Made by a program: the position numbers and the translations under genes
From: Deltaproteobacteria bacterium
Lineage (GTDB): Bacteria; Myxococcota_A; Polyangia; Haliangiales; Haliangiaceae
DNA length: 47,842 bases
Direction of reading: 5' to 3'
NCBI GenBank assembly: GCA_025353585.1
Contig: JANXOM010000084.1
Location: forward strand, 1 to 47,842
The notes under the pieces: generated by a model
The model's database searches: none
The model's input: the letters and a program-made list of their open reading frames with translations, nothing else
What the model was told of the DNA's origin: nothing
Shown: piece by piece, positions 14,011 to 22,612 of the stretch
Position numbering within the stretch: the first letter of the stretch is position 1
How the letters are laid out: every line of letters begins with the position of its first letter

Positions 14011-15066
14011 TCAGAATGCGAAGGCGGCCTGGACAGCGACGCCGGTGGAGTGCCGGACCACATCGGCCTGACCCTCGAGCTTGACCGCGACGCTCGCGCT
14101 CGCCGCGTACTTCGCGCCGACCGAGAGGAGGTGCTCGTTGACGGCCGCGATCCCCGACGCGAGGAAGTACGGATCCGGATCGTCATAGCGCGTGTACTGG
14201 AAGCGCGCGTACGGCGTCACGTCCTCCACCTCGTACGCCGCCTCGACGAAGCCGGCGTACGTCTCGTAGTCGGCGCGGGTCACGTGCTCCCGGTGCCGGA
14301 ACATCATCGCCTCGCTGACGACGTGCACGTGACGAGCGACGTACGCGACGTGGCCGGCCACGATCAGCTCGTGCATCGCGACCGTCCGCAGCGGCGAGAC
14401 GGAGCCGTTGACCGGGAGGTCGTCGACATAGACGTTGGCGCCGATCGTGAGCCCCTCGAGGACGTCCTGCCCGAGATAGCGGAGGCGGATGTTCACGGCC
14501 TTGCTGTTGTTGTCCGTGTACGCCGTCACGTCGCTCGTGGTGGCGCCCCGGCCGTTGAGGACCTCGGCGTCGATGGAGACCTTCCCGTTCTGGCCGCCGA
14601 GCTCGCGGACGACGTCGACGTGCGCCCCGATCGAGTGGCTCGGGACGATGCCATCGACGCCGTCTCCCTCGTAGACCGACGGCCACGAGATCGGGATGAA
14701 GAAGAACTTGCCGTTCTGGTACGCGTCGCCGTAGAAGCCAAAGGCCGTCCGGATCCGGCCGATGCGCAACCGGAGCCACGGGCGGGGCTTGTAGCTCACC
14801 TCGAGGCGATCGGCGTCGATGGTGAAGTCGTTCGACCCGAAGGCCTCGACGATGAGCTCGCCCACGAACGTGAACTTCCCTTCGGTCTGCGTCGCGAAGA
14901 TATCCAGCGACGCCGCGCGAAACGTGTTCGTGGTCGCGGCGTCGTGCTGCACCTGGTACCCGACGTCACCGAAGAAGTCGATCGCGGGATCGGCCTTCAC
15001 CGGCTGGCTCACCAGCAGGCTCGTGACCGTCGTGACGATCGTCGCCGCACAGAGGATTCGCGTCAT
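14011..15066 (-). CDS. Outer-membrane porin-like beta-barrel
   Basis: A 351-residue protein with signal peptide MTRILCAATIVTTVTSLLVSQPVKADP. Alternating hydrophobic/polar strands (GKFTFVGELIVEAFG, RLEVSYKPRPWLRLRIGRI, YARFQYTRYDD) with aromatic belts and a C-terminal Phe (VQAAFAF) are typical of outer-membrane barrels. The RLEVSYKPRPWLRLRIGRIRTAFGFYG block resembles phosphate-selective porin-type (OprO/OprP-like) or general porin strands. The start ATG (complement of 15064-15066) overlaps the stop of the CheA-like kinase, and the binding-protein gene follows after one base. Coupling a porin to a signalling kinase and a binding protein implies ligand entry or sensing at the outer membrane; this is inference from gene order. 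Confidence 0.75.
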   Translation of the reverse strand: MTRILCAATIVTTVTSLLVSQPVKADPAIDFFGDVGYQVQHDAATTNTFRAASLDIFATQTEGKFTFVGELIVEAFGSNDFTIDADRLEVSYKPRPWLRLRIGRIRTAFGFYGDAYQNGKFFFIPISWPSVYEGDGVDGIVPSHSIGAHVDVVRELGGQNGKVSIDAEVLNGRGATTSDVTAYTDNNSKAVNIRLRYLGQDVLEGLTIGANVYVDDLPVNGSVSPLRTVAMHELIVAGHVAYVARHVHVVSEAMMFRHREHVTRADYETYAGFVEAAYEVEDVTPYARFQYTRYDDPDPYFLASGIAAVNEHLLSVGAKYAASASVAVKLEGQADVVRHSTGVAVQAAFAF

Positions 15067-17044
15067 GATTGGGTCTGCCGCGCGCGCGTCCCGCCGGGGG
15101 CCCGTGGAGGCGCGCTCGCTGTGTCGAAGCCGGCGGTGGCCGGCGGCGCGACGGCTGCCGCGAAGGTGAACGTGAAGGTCGTCCCGCGGCCGGGCTCGCT
15201 GCGCACGGCGATCCGGCCGCCGGCCCTGCGCGTGGCGGCCTCGACCGCGCCGAGACCCACCCCGCGGCCGGACGTGCGCGAGATGCCCTCCGCGGTCGAG
15301 AGCTGGTCGGCGAAGAGCGCGCGCTCGAGATCCTCGGGAGTCGTGGTGGGCAGGCCGAGCGCCTTGGCCTTGACGGCGACGCGCGCCCAGTCCACGCCGC
15401 GGCCGTCGTCGCTGATCTCGATGATCAAGGTGTCCTCGCTGACGCGCGCGCGGAGGTCGATGTGGCCGCGCCGCGGCTTGCCGGCGGCGGTGCGCTCCGC
15501 CGCCGGCTCGATGCCGTGGTCCATCGTGTTGCGGATCACGTGGGAGAAGACATCCCAGAAGCCGTGGAGCCGCTCGGGAGCGAGCCACACGCCCTCCGCG
15601 TCCACGGTGACCTCCGGCGGTTCCTTGCACACGTTGTCAGCGGCGCGCTCGATCCGCGACCGCAGATTTTCGAGTCGGACGGCCACTGATTCGAGGAGGA
15701 GCCGGCGCAGGCGATCCGCCGCCATCGCGCCCGCGCACTCGGCGAGCTTCGCGAGCGCCTCGACCTCGTCGCGCGAGACGTGGACGTGGTCCCGCGCGCC
15801 CGCCATCAGGCGCTCGACGCGCCCGGCGAACGCCCCCCAGGCGGCGATCAGCTCGCGCGCGGACGCGCGGTCGACGCGGTCGCCGTCTCCGAGCTCGTCC
15901 TCGAGGCGGTGCGCGGCGTCGGCGACGGTCTCCACGCCGAAGGTCGCCGCGTTGCCCTTGATCGTGTGAACCGCGCGGCGGCCCTCGACGATGTCGAGCG
16001 CGTCGGTGGACAGCTTCGCGATCCAGGTGTCGGTGTCCTCGATGAACTCCGTCACGCCGCCCGGGTCGGCGAGCGCGCGCTCCACGACCGCCACGTATTC
16101 ACGCTGCGCGGCGAGCGTCGTCTGGGCCTCGACCTCGACCGTCACGTCACGGACGCGGAGGAGCGCCCCCGTGATCGCATCGCCGGTCATGAGCGGCTTG
16201 ATGTCCATGCGGAAGTGCCGGTCTCCGCGCACGAGCCGGGTCGGGAACTGCATGAGCAAGAGATCGCGGGGGAGCACGCCCTCGACGAGATCGCCCCACG
16301 CGAGGGTCAGGAGGTCCCGCAGGACCACGTCGGTGCCGGCGATCGTCGCCGCGAAGTGCTGCGTGGTCGGGGGCCCGAACCACTCGACGAAGGCGGCGGA
16401 GCACTCGGGGTCGAGCCGGCCGTCGCGATGGATGGTCGCGAGCGCCTCGTCGACATGGTCGAGCACGACCCGCATCCGGCGGTTGTGGTGCGCGATCGCC
16501 CGCGCGAGCACCTGGACCACGATCGTCGCGACCAGGATGCCGAATAAGGAGATTGCCGCGGCTCGCTCCGACATGTCCGTTGCCTGCGCGTGCACGCGGT
16601 CGGCGCGCAAGCCGACGATCACGGTGCCGATGACGCGGCCCTCGGTCACGATGGGCGCCAGCGCGACCGATAGATCCGCGTGCCGGATGACGCTTCCATC
16701 CGCGGCGCCGGTCAGCTGGCCGACCGCGATCGGGTCGACGTCGCCGCGGGCCGCGAGGACGCGCCCGGCGACGCTGCGCACCACGACGAAGGCAAAGTCC
16801 GGATCGGAGGCCACGTACGCGAGGCTGTCCGCGACGGCCTTGTCATCGTCGAACGCGACGCTGGGGCCGGCGACGTTGACCATGAGGCTGGACAACGATC
16901 GCGCCTTGCTGTCGAGGCCGCTGTCCATGGCCTCGCGTTGCGACGCGAGCGTGTAGCTCGCCTGCGCGGCAAGCGAGACGACCGGGGGAGGAGCGCGCCG
17001 ACGGAGATGCGCGTGCGGGCGCTCTTGACCAGCGCGCCGATCAT
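15063..17044 (-). CDS. Membrane CheA-like histidine kinase (PAS-HPt-HATPase), frameshifted near N-terminus
   Basis: The intact frame (15063-16928, 621 codons) encodes, in order, a periplasmic sensor region (1-120), a TM helix (about 123-147), a PAS-like region (150-265), an HPt domain with HTIKGNAATFG (phosphoacceptor His 321), and a CheA-type ATPase domain with HVIRNTMDHGIE (463-474), DDGRGVD (507-513) and SGRGVGLG (553-560). There is no C-terminal CheW-like domain. The expected start is ATG at 17044, which overlaps the stop of the CheX gene (ATGA) and gives MIGALVKSARTRISVGALLP. One base seems missing in the C5 run at 16984-16988 (plus-strand G5); adding one restores PPVVSLAAQASYTLASQREA joined to the long frame and makes a first TM helix. 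This is either a sequencing homopolymer error or a real frameshift. Its likely partners are the CheY-like and CheX-like products of the same operon. Confidence 0.82.
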
Positions 17045-17496
17045 GTCGTGCCCGCCAGGGAGACGATGACGTCGATCGGGCCCGACGCCGACGAGAGGCG
17101 GACGCGGATGCCCGGCGGGAGCTCGCCGACGTGGAAGCGCGGCGTCCCCATCTGGCACTGGAAGCCGGCCCCCTCGAGGATCGCGGTGGCGGATCCCGAG
17201 AGGATGTTCGCGAGCTCCGCGGCGCCGTCCGCCATCGTCTCGTCCGCGGGGTGAGCGTCGTCGAGCAAGCGACGGACGAGCTCGAGCGCCACGGCGGCGG
17301 GGAAGATCCACGTCACGGGGCCGTGCACGTCGCCTTCGAAATCGACCGAGACCGCGATCGCGGTGCGTTCGGAGTACGGCTCCAGCGCGGACGCCACGGT
17401 CGCGTCGACGCCGACGGTGACCCGGAGGTTCTGCAGGACGAGCGAGATGAAGGTCGAGACGATGTCTGGCCGGATGTCCGCGAGCGCCGTCGTCAT
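17041..17496 (-). CDS. CheX-like CheY-P phosphatase
   Basis: A 151-residue cytoplasmic protein. It matches the CheC/CheX/FliY phosphatase signature (D/S)-x3-E-x2-N-x21-P: DGAAELAN followed 21 residues later by the Pro of MGTPRF. The Glu and Asn of this motif dephosphorylate CheY-P in the known families, so the active site looks intact. One copy of the motif suggests a CheX-type rather than a CheC-type protein. ATG at 17496 overlaps the stop of the response regulator and its own stop overlaps the start of the kinase, so all three are translationally coupled. The expected role is to reset the phosphorylated regulator. Confidence 0.82.
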   Translation of the reverse strand: MTTALADIRPDIVSTFISLVLQNLRVTVGVDATVASALEPYSERTAIAVSVDFEGDVHGPVTWIFPAAVALELVRRLLDDAHPADETMADGAAELANILSGSATAILEGAGFQCQMGTPRFHVGELPPGIRVRLSSASGPIDVIVSLAGTT

Positions 17497-17876
17497 CGGG
17501 CGCGACGCATGGCAGGTCGCGCGAGGACCGCCTTGAACACGGTCGCGGCGTGGTCCGGATTGAGCGGCTTGAGGAGGTAGTGCGCGACGCCGACGCGCTG
17601 ACAGGCCAGGATCTTCTCGCGCGACGTCAGCGACGTGCACATCACGATGACAGCCTCGGGGTGGCGGTGCAGCAGATCCGCGGCCGCCTCCGCGCCGTCA
17701 CGGCCGGGCATCACGATATCGAGGCTGACCAGGTCCGGCCGGTGTTCCTCGTAGAGCGCGACCAGCTGTTCGGCCGTCTCCGCCTCGGCGGCGACGGTGA
17801 ACCCCGCCGCGGTCAGCAGGCGGCGGAGCTGGACCCGCATGATCCGCGAGTCGTCGATGATGATGGCGGTCGGCAT
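17493..17876 (-). CDS. CheY-like single-domain response regulator
   Basis: A 127-residue receiver domain with no output domain. It has the acidic pair Asp 8/Asp 9 (IIIDDSRIMR), phosphoacceptor Asp 53 (LVSLDIVMPGRDG), Thr 81 (VIVMCTSLTS) and Lys 103 (YLLKPLNPD), so phosphorylation chemistry should be intact. It is the first gene of the five-gene minus-strand operon. The about 70-bp leader between it and the preceding stop holds the likely promoter; a weak ACTC/GAGT dyad sits at 17886-17897. As it has no DNA-binding domain, it probably acts by protein-protein contact; the target is not in the window. Confidence 0.93.
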   Translation of the reverse strand: MPTAIIIDDSRIMRVQLRRLLTAAGFTVAAEAETAEQLVALYEEHRPDLVSLDIVMPGRDGAEAAADLLHRHPEAVIVMCTSLTSREKILACQRVGVAHYLLKPLNPDHAATVFKAVLARPAMRRAR

Positions 17877-17948
17877 GGTCCGATGACTCGCTAGAGTGCA
17901 TCGACCGCTCCGACTGCTCGTGCAGGCCGAGGGCGCCGCCGGGGGCCT

Positions 17949-19733
17949 TTACTGGATCGGGACCACGGTCTGGGTCCACTGGGCGATGTGGTTCGCCGTG
18001 CCGACGTCCTGGAACGGCACGCGGAACGACGGGCCGGACGGATCCGTACCGGCCACGGCGCGCGCCGGGAAGAACGGCGTCATCCAGATCTGCGGCTGGC
18101 CACCGTTCGGGATGCGCACGCCGAACGGCCGCTCGCTCGAGAACGTCAGGTAGAACATCGGCTCCGACGTCGGGCCGAACGTGACGCCGAACGGCACCCA
18201 GCGCGCCCACGAGTTCGTGAGGTTCCGGCTCGGGTCGAGGTCGGCGGCGTCGAGGCGGATCGGACCGACGGTGCCGTCCGTCTTCATGACCCACGTCTCC
18301 GCCGACGCGTTGTTGTAGGTCGTGCCACCGGCGCGCGGGACCGTGTAGGCGACCCACTGGCCGTCCGGCGAGAACGACGGGTAGTACTTGCCGAGCCCGT
18401 CCGTGTCGGGGACGAGGACGGTCGGCGCGCCGAACGTAACGTCGCCGTCGTAGCTGCGCAGCATGATCTGGCCACCGGAGATGAACGGGTCGTGGGTGCC
18501 GACGTCGTGCGACTCGACGTCCACGAGCAAGGTGTTGTCGGGCGAGATCTCGGGGTGGTCGGGGTGATACGCGCCACCGCCGTCGGCCGCCGCGGCCGGG
18601 ATATCGGCGAGGTCCGCACCCGTGTTCGGATCGCGCAGCGTCATCGCGCCGTTGAGGACGGTGACGAGCTTGCTCGCGTCGGCCGTGAACGCCGCGAAGT
18701 TCCAGTGCAGCGCGGTCGCCGTATCGGTGTACGGGATCTGCACCGCGAGATCCGCCACGTTGATCACCGTGCCGCGGCCGCTATCACCGTCGAACGTGAC
18801 CGCCATCTTCGTGCCGTCGCGCGACAGCGCATGGCAACCCACGCACGCGCCGAGCGCCGTCTGCCCGGCGTACAGCGCCGGCGGCACCTCGGGTGTGCCC
18901 ACGTCGTAGCGGAAGATGCCCTCGTTGTTGGAGGTGGTCGACCAGTAGTAGATGCCGCCCTTCGCGTTCTCGTTCGTCACGTCGACGTGCTGCGCGGCGG
19001 CGGTGCCCTTCACCGTCGGGTTCGCGAGCTGGAGCCCGGTCACCGTCAGCGTCAGCTGCGACTTCGTCGAGGCGATCGGGTACCACTCCGACGGGTTGAA
19101 CAGCGTGTAGATCGGGCGCGAAGGGTCGAGGCCCCGCGTGTAGATGTGCAGGTCGATGAACTCGTTCGACATCGCGACTTCCCACGTGTCGTTGCCGGTC
19201 GCGTCGGCCCAGTGGACGTCGAACTGGCCGAGGTTGGGCGGAACGAGGATGCCCTCGGCGGGATAGACGACCGTCGGCGCGCGCGTCGGATCCTCGGTGG
19301 CCGCGCCGAACAGGCCGGGGACGCTGCCGTCGGTGGGCAGCGAGCCCTCGACCCGATGGCCGTGGACGTAGACGGTGAAGTCCGCCTTGCCCGTGGCGGC
19401 GCCCGTCATCGTCGCGAACAGCTGCGAGGGGCCCGCCCCGCCGCCGGTCACGGAGAGCGTGGCGCCAGCGAACGCGCCGTACGAGCTGTCGGCGAGCGTC
19501 CAGTTGACCAGGTTGGTCACATCGGTGGCGGTGCCGTCGTCCTTCATCAGCATCGCGGTGTACGGCTGCAACACGGCCACGTTGTCCGTGACCATCAGCG
19601 TGGCATCGGCGGGCGTGACGATGAGCTGTCCGACGATCCCGCTGCCGTCACCGGCATCGGGCAGGTGACCCGAATGGTGCTGGCCGCACGCCGCGACGAA
19701 CACCAACGCAAGACATGCGCTCGCAATCCTCAT
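17949..19733 (-). CDS. TolB-like beta-propeller lipoprotein with CxxCH motif (B)
   Basis: A 594-residue lipoprotein (signal ending VFVAAC, Cys 16). Residues about 35-125 look like a bacterial Ig-like domain (LIVTPADATLMVTDN to ADFTVYV). The rest reads as a WD40/PD40 propeller with repeated SPDG-type turns (HPEISPDNTL, PSFSPDGQWVAYT). A haem-type motif, CVGCH (297-301), followed by ALSRDGTKMAV sits where the propeller begins; no other cytochrome signature is obvious, so haem binding is possible but unproven. It is a close paralogue of the protein at 20656-22419. Its ATG overlaps the methyltransferase stop (ATGA), so it is the third gene of a coupled trio. It is likely exposed on the periplasmic or outer-membrane surface. 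Confidence 0.82.
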   Translation of the reverse strand: MRIASACLALVFVAACGQHHSGHLPDAGDGSGIVGQLIVTPADATLMVTDNVAVLQPYTAMLMKDDGTATDVTNLVNWTLADSSYGAFAGATLSVTGGGAGPSQLFATMTGAATGKADFTVYVHGHRVEGSLPTDGSVPGLFGAATEDPTRAPTVVYPAEGILVPPNLGQFDVHWADATGNDTWEVAMSNEFIDLHIYTRGLDPSRPIYTLFNPSEWYPIASTKSQLTLTVTGLQLANPTVKGTAAAQHVDVTNENAKGGIYYWSTTSNNEGIFRYDVGTPEVPPALYAGQTALGACVGCHALSRDGTKMAVTFDGDSGRGTVINVADLAVQIPYTDTATALHWNFAAFTADASKLVTVLNGAMTLRDPNTGADLADIPAAAADGGGAYHPDHPEISPDNTLLVDVESHDVGTHDPFISGGQIMLRSYDGDVTFGAPTVLVPDTDGLGKYYPSFSPDGQWVAYTVPRAGGTTYNNASAETWVMKTDGTVGPIRLDAADLDPSRNLTNSWARWVPFGVTFGPTSEPMFYLTFSSERPFGVRIPNGGQPQIWMTPFFPARAVAGTDPSGPSFRVPFQDVGTANHIAQWTQTVVPIQ

Positions 19734-20686
19734 GTCCCGACATTATCACCCGTCGTCGGTACCGCGGTCACGAATAGCTCGTGCTTCCCCGTGACGAACA
19801 CCTGGCGGTGATGCTGCTGGAGGTACTTCCGGTAGAACGCCACGTCCTTCATCAGGAGCCCGAGCTCGGGCTGGGCAAAGTTCCGCATGCGCGCCCCGTA
19901 GCTCACCTCGCCGTCGACGTAGCGGCAGTTCGGCAGGCCGAGGATGACGGCGCCCGTCGGGGCGAGGTGGTCCTGGACGAGCTGGCGGACGAGGGCGCGG
20001 TCGTCCACGCCGGGGCTCTGCAGGGTCGAGAGCGTCAGGACGAGGTCGAACCGGCCACCGAGGTCGAGCCCCGGCAGCGCGGCGAGATCGGCCGTGACGA
20101 ACGTCGCAGCCGGGAACCGCGTGCGCGCGACGGCGAGCGCGCTGGCAGCGTGGTCGACGCCGACGAGCCGGGCGGCCGGGGCCGCGTCGAGGACCAGGAC
20201 GAGCTCGTCGCCGGTGTTGCAGCCGAGGGCGAGGACGCGCGCGGTCGGAGCGAGGCGGCAGCGGGCGAGGGCCTCGCGGAGATCGACGACGAACCCGGGA
20301 TCCTCGAGCTTCGAGATGCGCGCGAACGCCGAGCCGGTCCCGTACTTCTCGGCGGCCACCGGGGCGGGCGAGGCCGTGGCCTGATGGAGCGGCTCGAAGC
20401 GGAGCAGGACGAACCCGTCGGCGGTCGCCGGCCGTGGCGTCCCCAGGCGCGCGGTGAGGCGATCAGCGAGATCCACCCACACGCGCCACGGCCGGTGGAC
20501 CGCGCCGTCCACGCGCTCGCCGGCGTACAAGCCGCGCCCACGGTCCGGATCGAGCACGACGAGCTCGACCGCCTCGCCCCGCGCGAGGCCGGCCGCGACG
20601 ACGGCCAGGATCTCGCGCAGCGGCTCGGCGCGCCAGACGCGCGGCTCGCCGGGCGCTACTCGATCGTGACGAGCTGCTGGGTCCAC
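19730..20686 (-). CDS. SAM-dependent methyltransferase-like protein
   Basis: About 318 residues from a GTG at 20686, which overlaps the previous gene by 31 bp. The start is uncertain, because no ATG lies near the beginning of protein-like sequence (VAPGEPRVWRAEPL). The C-terminal two thirds are a class I methyltransferase: motif I VLALGCNTGDE (about 151-161), the acidic end of strand 2 in VGVDHA, VTADLAALPG, and motif IV FDLVLTLSTLQSP. An N-terminal segment of about 100 residues (GLARGEAVELVVLDPDRG, then VDLADRLTARLGTPRP) is not recognised. The protein is cytoplasmic with no signal peptide. It is coupled to both TolB-like lipoprotein genes, upstream by overlap and downstream by ATGA. The substrate is unknown. 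Confidence 0.75.
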   Translation of the reverse strand: MDPAARHDRVAPGEPRVWRAEPLREILAVVAAGLARGEAVELVVLDPDRGRGLYAGERVDGAVHRPWRVWVDLADRLTARLGTPRPATADGFVLLRFEPLHQATASPAPVAAEKYGTGSAFARISKLEDPGFVVDLREALARCRLAPTARVLALGCNTGDELVLVLDAAPAARLVGVDHAASALAVARTRFPAATFVTADLAALPGLDLGGRFDLVLTLSTLQSPGVDDRALVRQLVQDHLAPTGAVILGLPNCRYVDGEVSYGARMRNFAQPELGLLMKDVAFYRKYLQQHHRQVFVTGKHELFVTAVPTTGDNVGT

Positions 20687-22419
20687 TGCGCGATGTGGTT
20701 GTTCGTGCGCACGTCCTGAAACGGCACGCGGAACGCCGGGCCCGATGGATCCGTACCGGCGGTCGCGCGGTCCGGGAAGAACGGCGTCATCCAGATCTGC
20801 GGGCGACCGCCGCTCGGGATCCGCACGCCGAAGGGGCGCTCCGACGAGAACGTCAGGTAGAACAGCGACTCGTTCGCGGCGCCGAACGTCTGCGCGAACG
20901 GCACCCAGCGCGCCCACGAGTTCGTCAGCGCGCCACCGGCGAGCGCGTTCGCCGCCGTCATCTGCACGGGCGGCGCGCTGCCGTCGGCCTTGATGACCCA
21001 CGTCTCGGCGCTCGCATCGCTGTAGCCCTGACCGGTCGTCCGCGTGAAGGCGATCCACTGCCCGTCCGGGGAGAAGGACGGATAGAAGTTCGCGACGCTG
21101 TTCGCCGCGTCGGCCGGCACGAGCACGGTCGCAGGCCCGAACGTGTTCGTCGCGTCGTCGAAGGACCGGATGACGATCTGACCGCTCTGCGCGAACAGAT
21201 CCTGGAACTGCTCGCCACCGGTCTGCTCGACGTTGACGAGCCGCGTGCCGTCGGGCGAGATCTCCGGGTGATCCGCGATGAGGCCGGCCGTGTTCGGCAG
21301 CGCGGCGCCGAGTGCCGCGCCGCCCGCGACGTCGCGCAGCTGCATCGTGCCCTCGAGGAGCGTCAGCAGCTTCGTGGCGTCCGGGTTGAACGTCGCGAAG
21401 TCCCAGCTCACCGTCGGCACCGTGCCGTCGTAGAAGATCGCTTGCGAGAGGTCCGCGATGTTGATGACGGTGCCGCGACCGTCCGGGTCGTCGAGCGTCA
21501 TCGCGATCTTCGAGCCGTCGCGCGAGAGCGTATGGCAGCCGATGCAGGCCGACGGCGCGTTCGTCGTGTAGAGCGGCGCGGGCGGCACGTCCGGCGTGCT
21601 GATGTCGTAGCGCAGGATGCCTTGCGTGGTGGTGGACCAGTAGTAAATGCCGCCCTTCGCGTTCTCGTTGGTGACGTCCACGTGCTGCGCGGCGGCGGTG
21701 CCCTTCGTCGTCGGCGCGGCGAGCTGGAGGCCAGCCACCGACAACGAGAGCTGCGTCTTCGTCGACGCGATCGGGTACCACTCGGCCGGGTTGAACAACG
21801 TGTAGATCGCGGCGGACGCGTCGAGGCCCTGCGTGTAGATGCGGAGATCGATGTACGCGTTCGCCATCTTGACCTCCCAGACATCGTTGCCGGTAGCGTC
21901 GGTCCAGTGGACGTCGAACTGCCCGAGGTTCGGCGGGACGAGGATGTTGTCGTTGGGATAGACGAGCGCGGGCGCGCGCGATGGGTCCTCGGTGGCGGAG
22001 CCGAACAGGCCGGGCAGGCTGCCGTCGGTGGGTAGCGTTCCCTCGACACGATGGCCGTGGACGTAGACCGTGAAGGTCGCCGCGCCCGAGGCGGTCGCCA
22101 GCTGCGCGGTGATCTGCGATGGGCCGGCCCCGCCGCCGGTGGCGGTGAGCGTGGGGCCGCTGACCGAGCCGTACGCCGCGTCGGCCAGCGTCCACGTGAC
22201 CTGCGCGGTCACGTCGCTGGAGTTGCCGTCCGCGTCGACGAGCGTGGCGGTGTACGCCTGCGTGGCGGGGACGTTGTCCGTCACCGTGAGCATCGCGTTG
22301 TCGGGCGCGACGACGATGTGCGCGCCGGAGACGCCGCCATCGCCATCGGGCAAGTGGTGCGTGCTCGATCCGCACGCGACGAGACACGACACGGCCACCG
22401 CGATCGCCCAGATGCGCAT
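20656..22419 (-). CDS. TolB-like beta-propeller lipoprotein with CxxCH motif (A)
   Basis: A 587-residue lipoprotein (MRIWAIAVAVSCLVAC, Cys 16) with the same layout as its paralogue at 17949-19733: an Ig-like domain (about 35-122), conserved DPSRAPALVYP and HVDVTNENAKGGIYYWST blocks, a CxxCH motif (CIGCH, 292-296) followed by TLSRDGSKIAM, then propeller blades with SPDG turns (PEISPDGTRLVN, PSFSPDGQWIAFT). The two stay close along their whole length, ending alike (FRVPFQDV, IAQWTQ). The gene is first in the trio and divergent from the hydrolase at 22613. Whether Cys-Cys-His binds haem or only metal cannot be told. The role is unknown, probably extracytoplasmic binding. Confidence 0.82.
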   Translation of the reverse strand: MRIWAIAVAVSCLVACGSSTHHLPDGDGGVSGAHIVVAPDNAMLTVTDNVPATQAYTATLVDADGNSSDVTAQVTWTLADAAYGSVSGPTLTATGGGAGPSQITAQLATASGAATFTVYVHGHRVEGTLPTDGSLPGLFGSATEDPSRAPALVYPNDNILVPPNLGQFDVHWTDATGNDVWEVKMANAYIDLRIYTQGLDASAAIYTLFNPAEWYPIASTKTQLSLSVAGLQLAAPTTKGTAAAQHVDVTNENAKGGIYYWSTTTQGILRYDISTPDVPPAPLYTTNAPSACIGCHTLSRDGSKIAMTLDDPDGRGTVINIADLSQAIFYDGTVPTVSWDFATFNPDATKLLTLLEGTMQLRDVAGGAALGAALPNTAGLIADHPEISPDGTRLVNVEQTGGEQFQDLFAQSGQIVIRSFDDATNTFGPATVLVPADAANSVANFYPSFSPDGQWIAFTRTTGQGYSDASAETWVIKADGSAPPVQMTAANALAGGALTNSWARWVPFAQTFGAANESLFYLTFSSERPFGVRIPSGGRPQIWMTPFFPDRATAGTDPSGPAFRVPFQDVRTNNHIAQWTQQLVTIE

Positions 22420-22490
22420 CCCTCATTAGTACCGCCCGGCGCGGACCGCTGTCGACGTCGGTTCGCGCCTACATCCGAGCCCGGCGTGAT

Positions 22491-22537
22491 CGGGCGGGGC
22501 GCCCCGCCTGCGGCGGAATAGATTCCGCCACCGCCCG
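22491..22537. repeat. Compound palindrome in a divergent intergenic region
   Basis: Outer arms CGGGCGG/CCGCCCG enclose a perfect 16-bp palindrome (GGCGGGGC/GCCCCGCC, 22493-22508) and a second stem GGCGGAAT-AG-ATTCCGCC (22512-22529). It lies in the 193-bp gap between divergent genes, so it cannot be a simple terminator and may be a regulatory or REP-like element. The remainder of the gap must hold both promoters, which I cannot place. Confidence 0.6.
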
Positions 22538-22612
22538 ACGAGCCCGCGCGTGACCCGGGCCACGCGCGAGAATCGCCCGCGCGGCTCGCGCCCACGATGG
22601 TAGGTTCGCCGC

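Noticed and set aside
22493..22529. Terminator call for the palindromes between 22419 and 22613
   Set aside because: The flanking genes point away from each other, so no transcript ends there; listed instead as a palindromic repeat.
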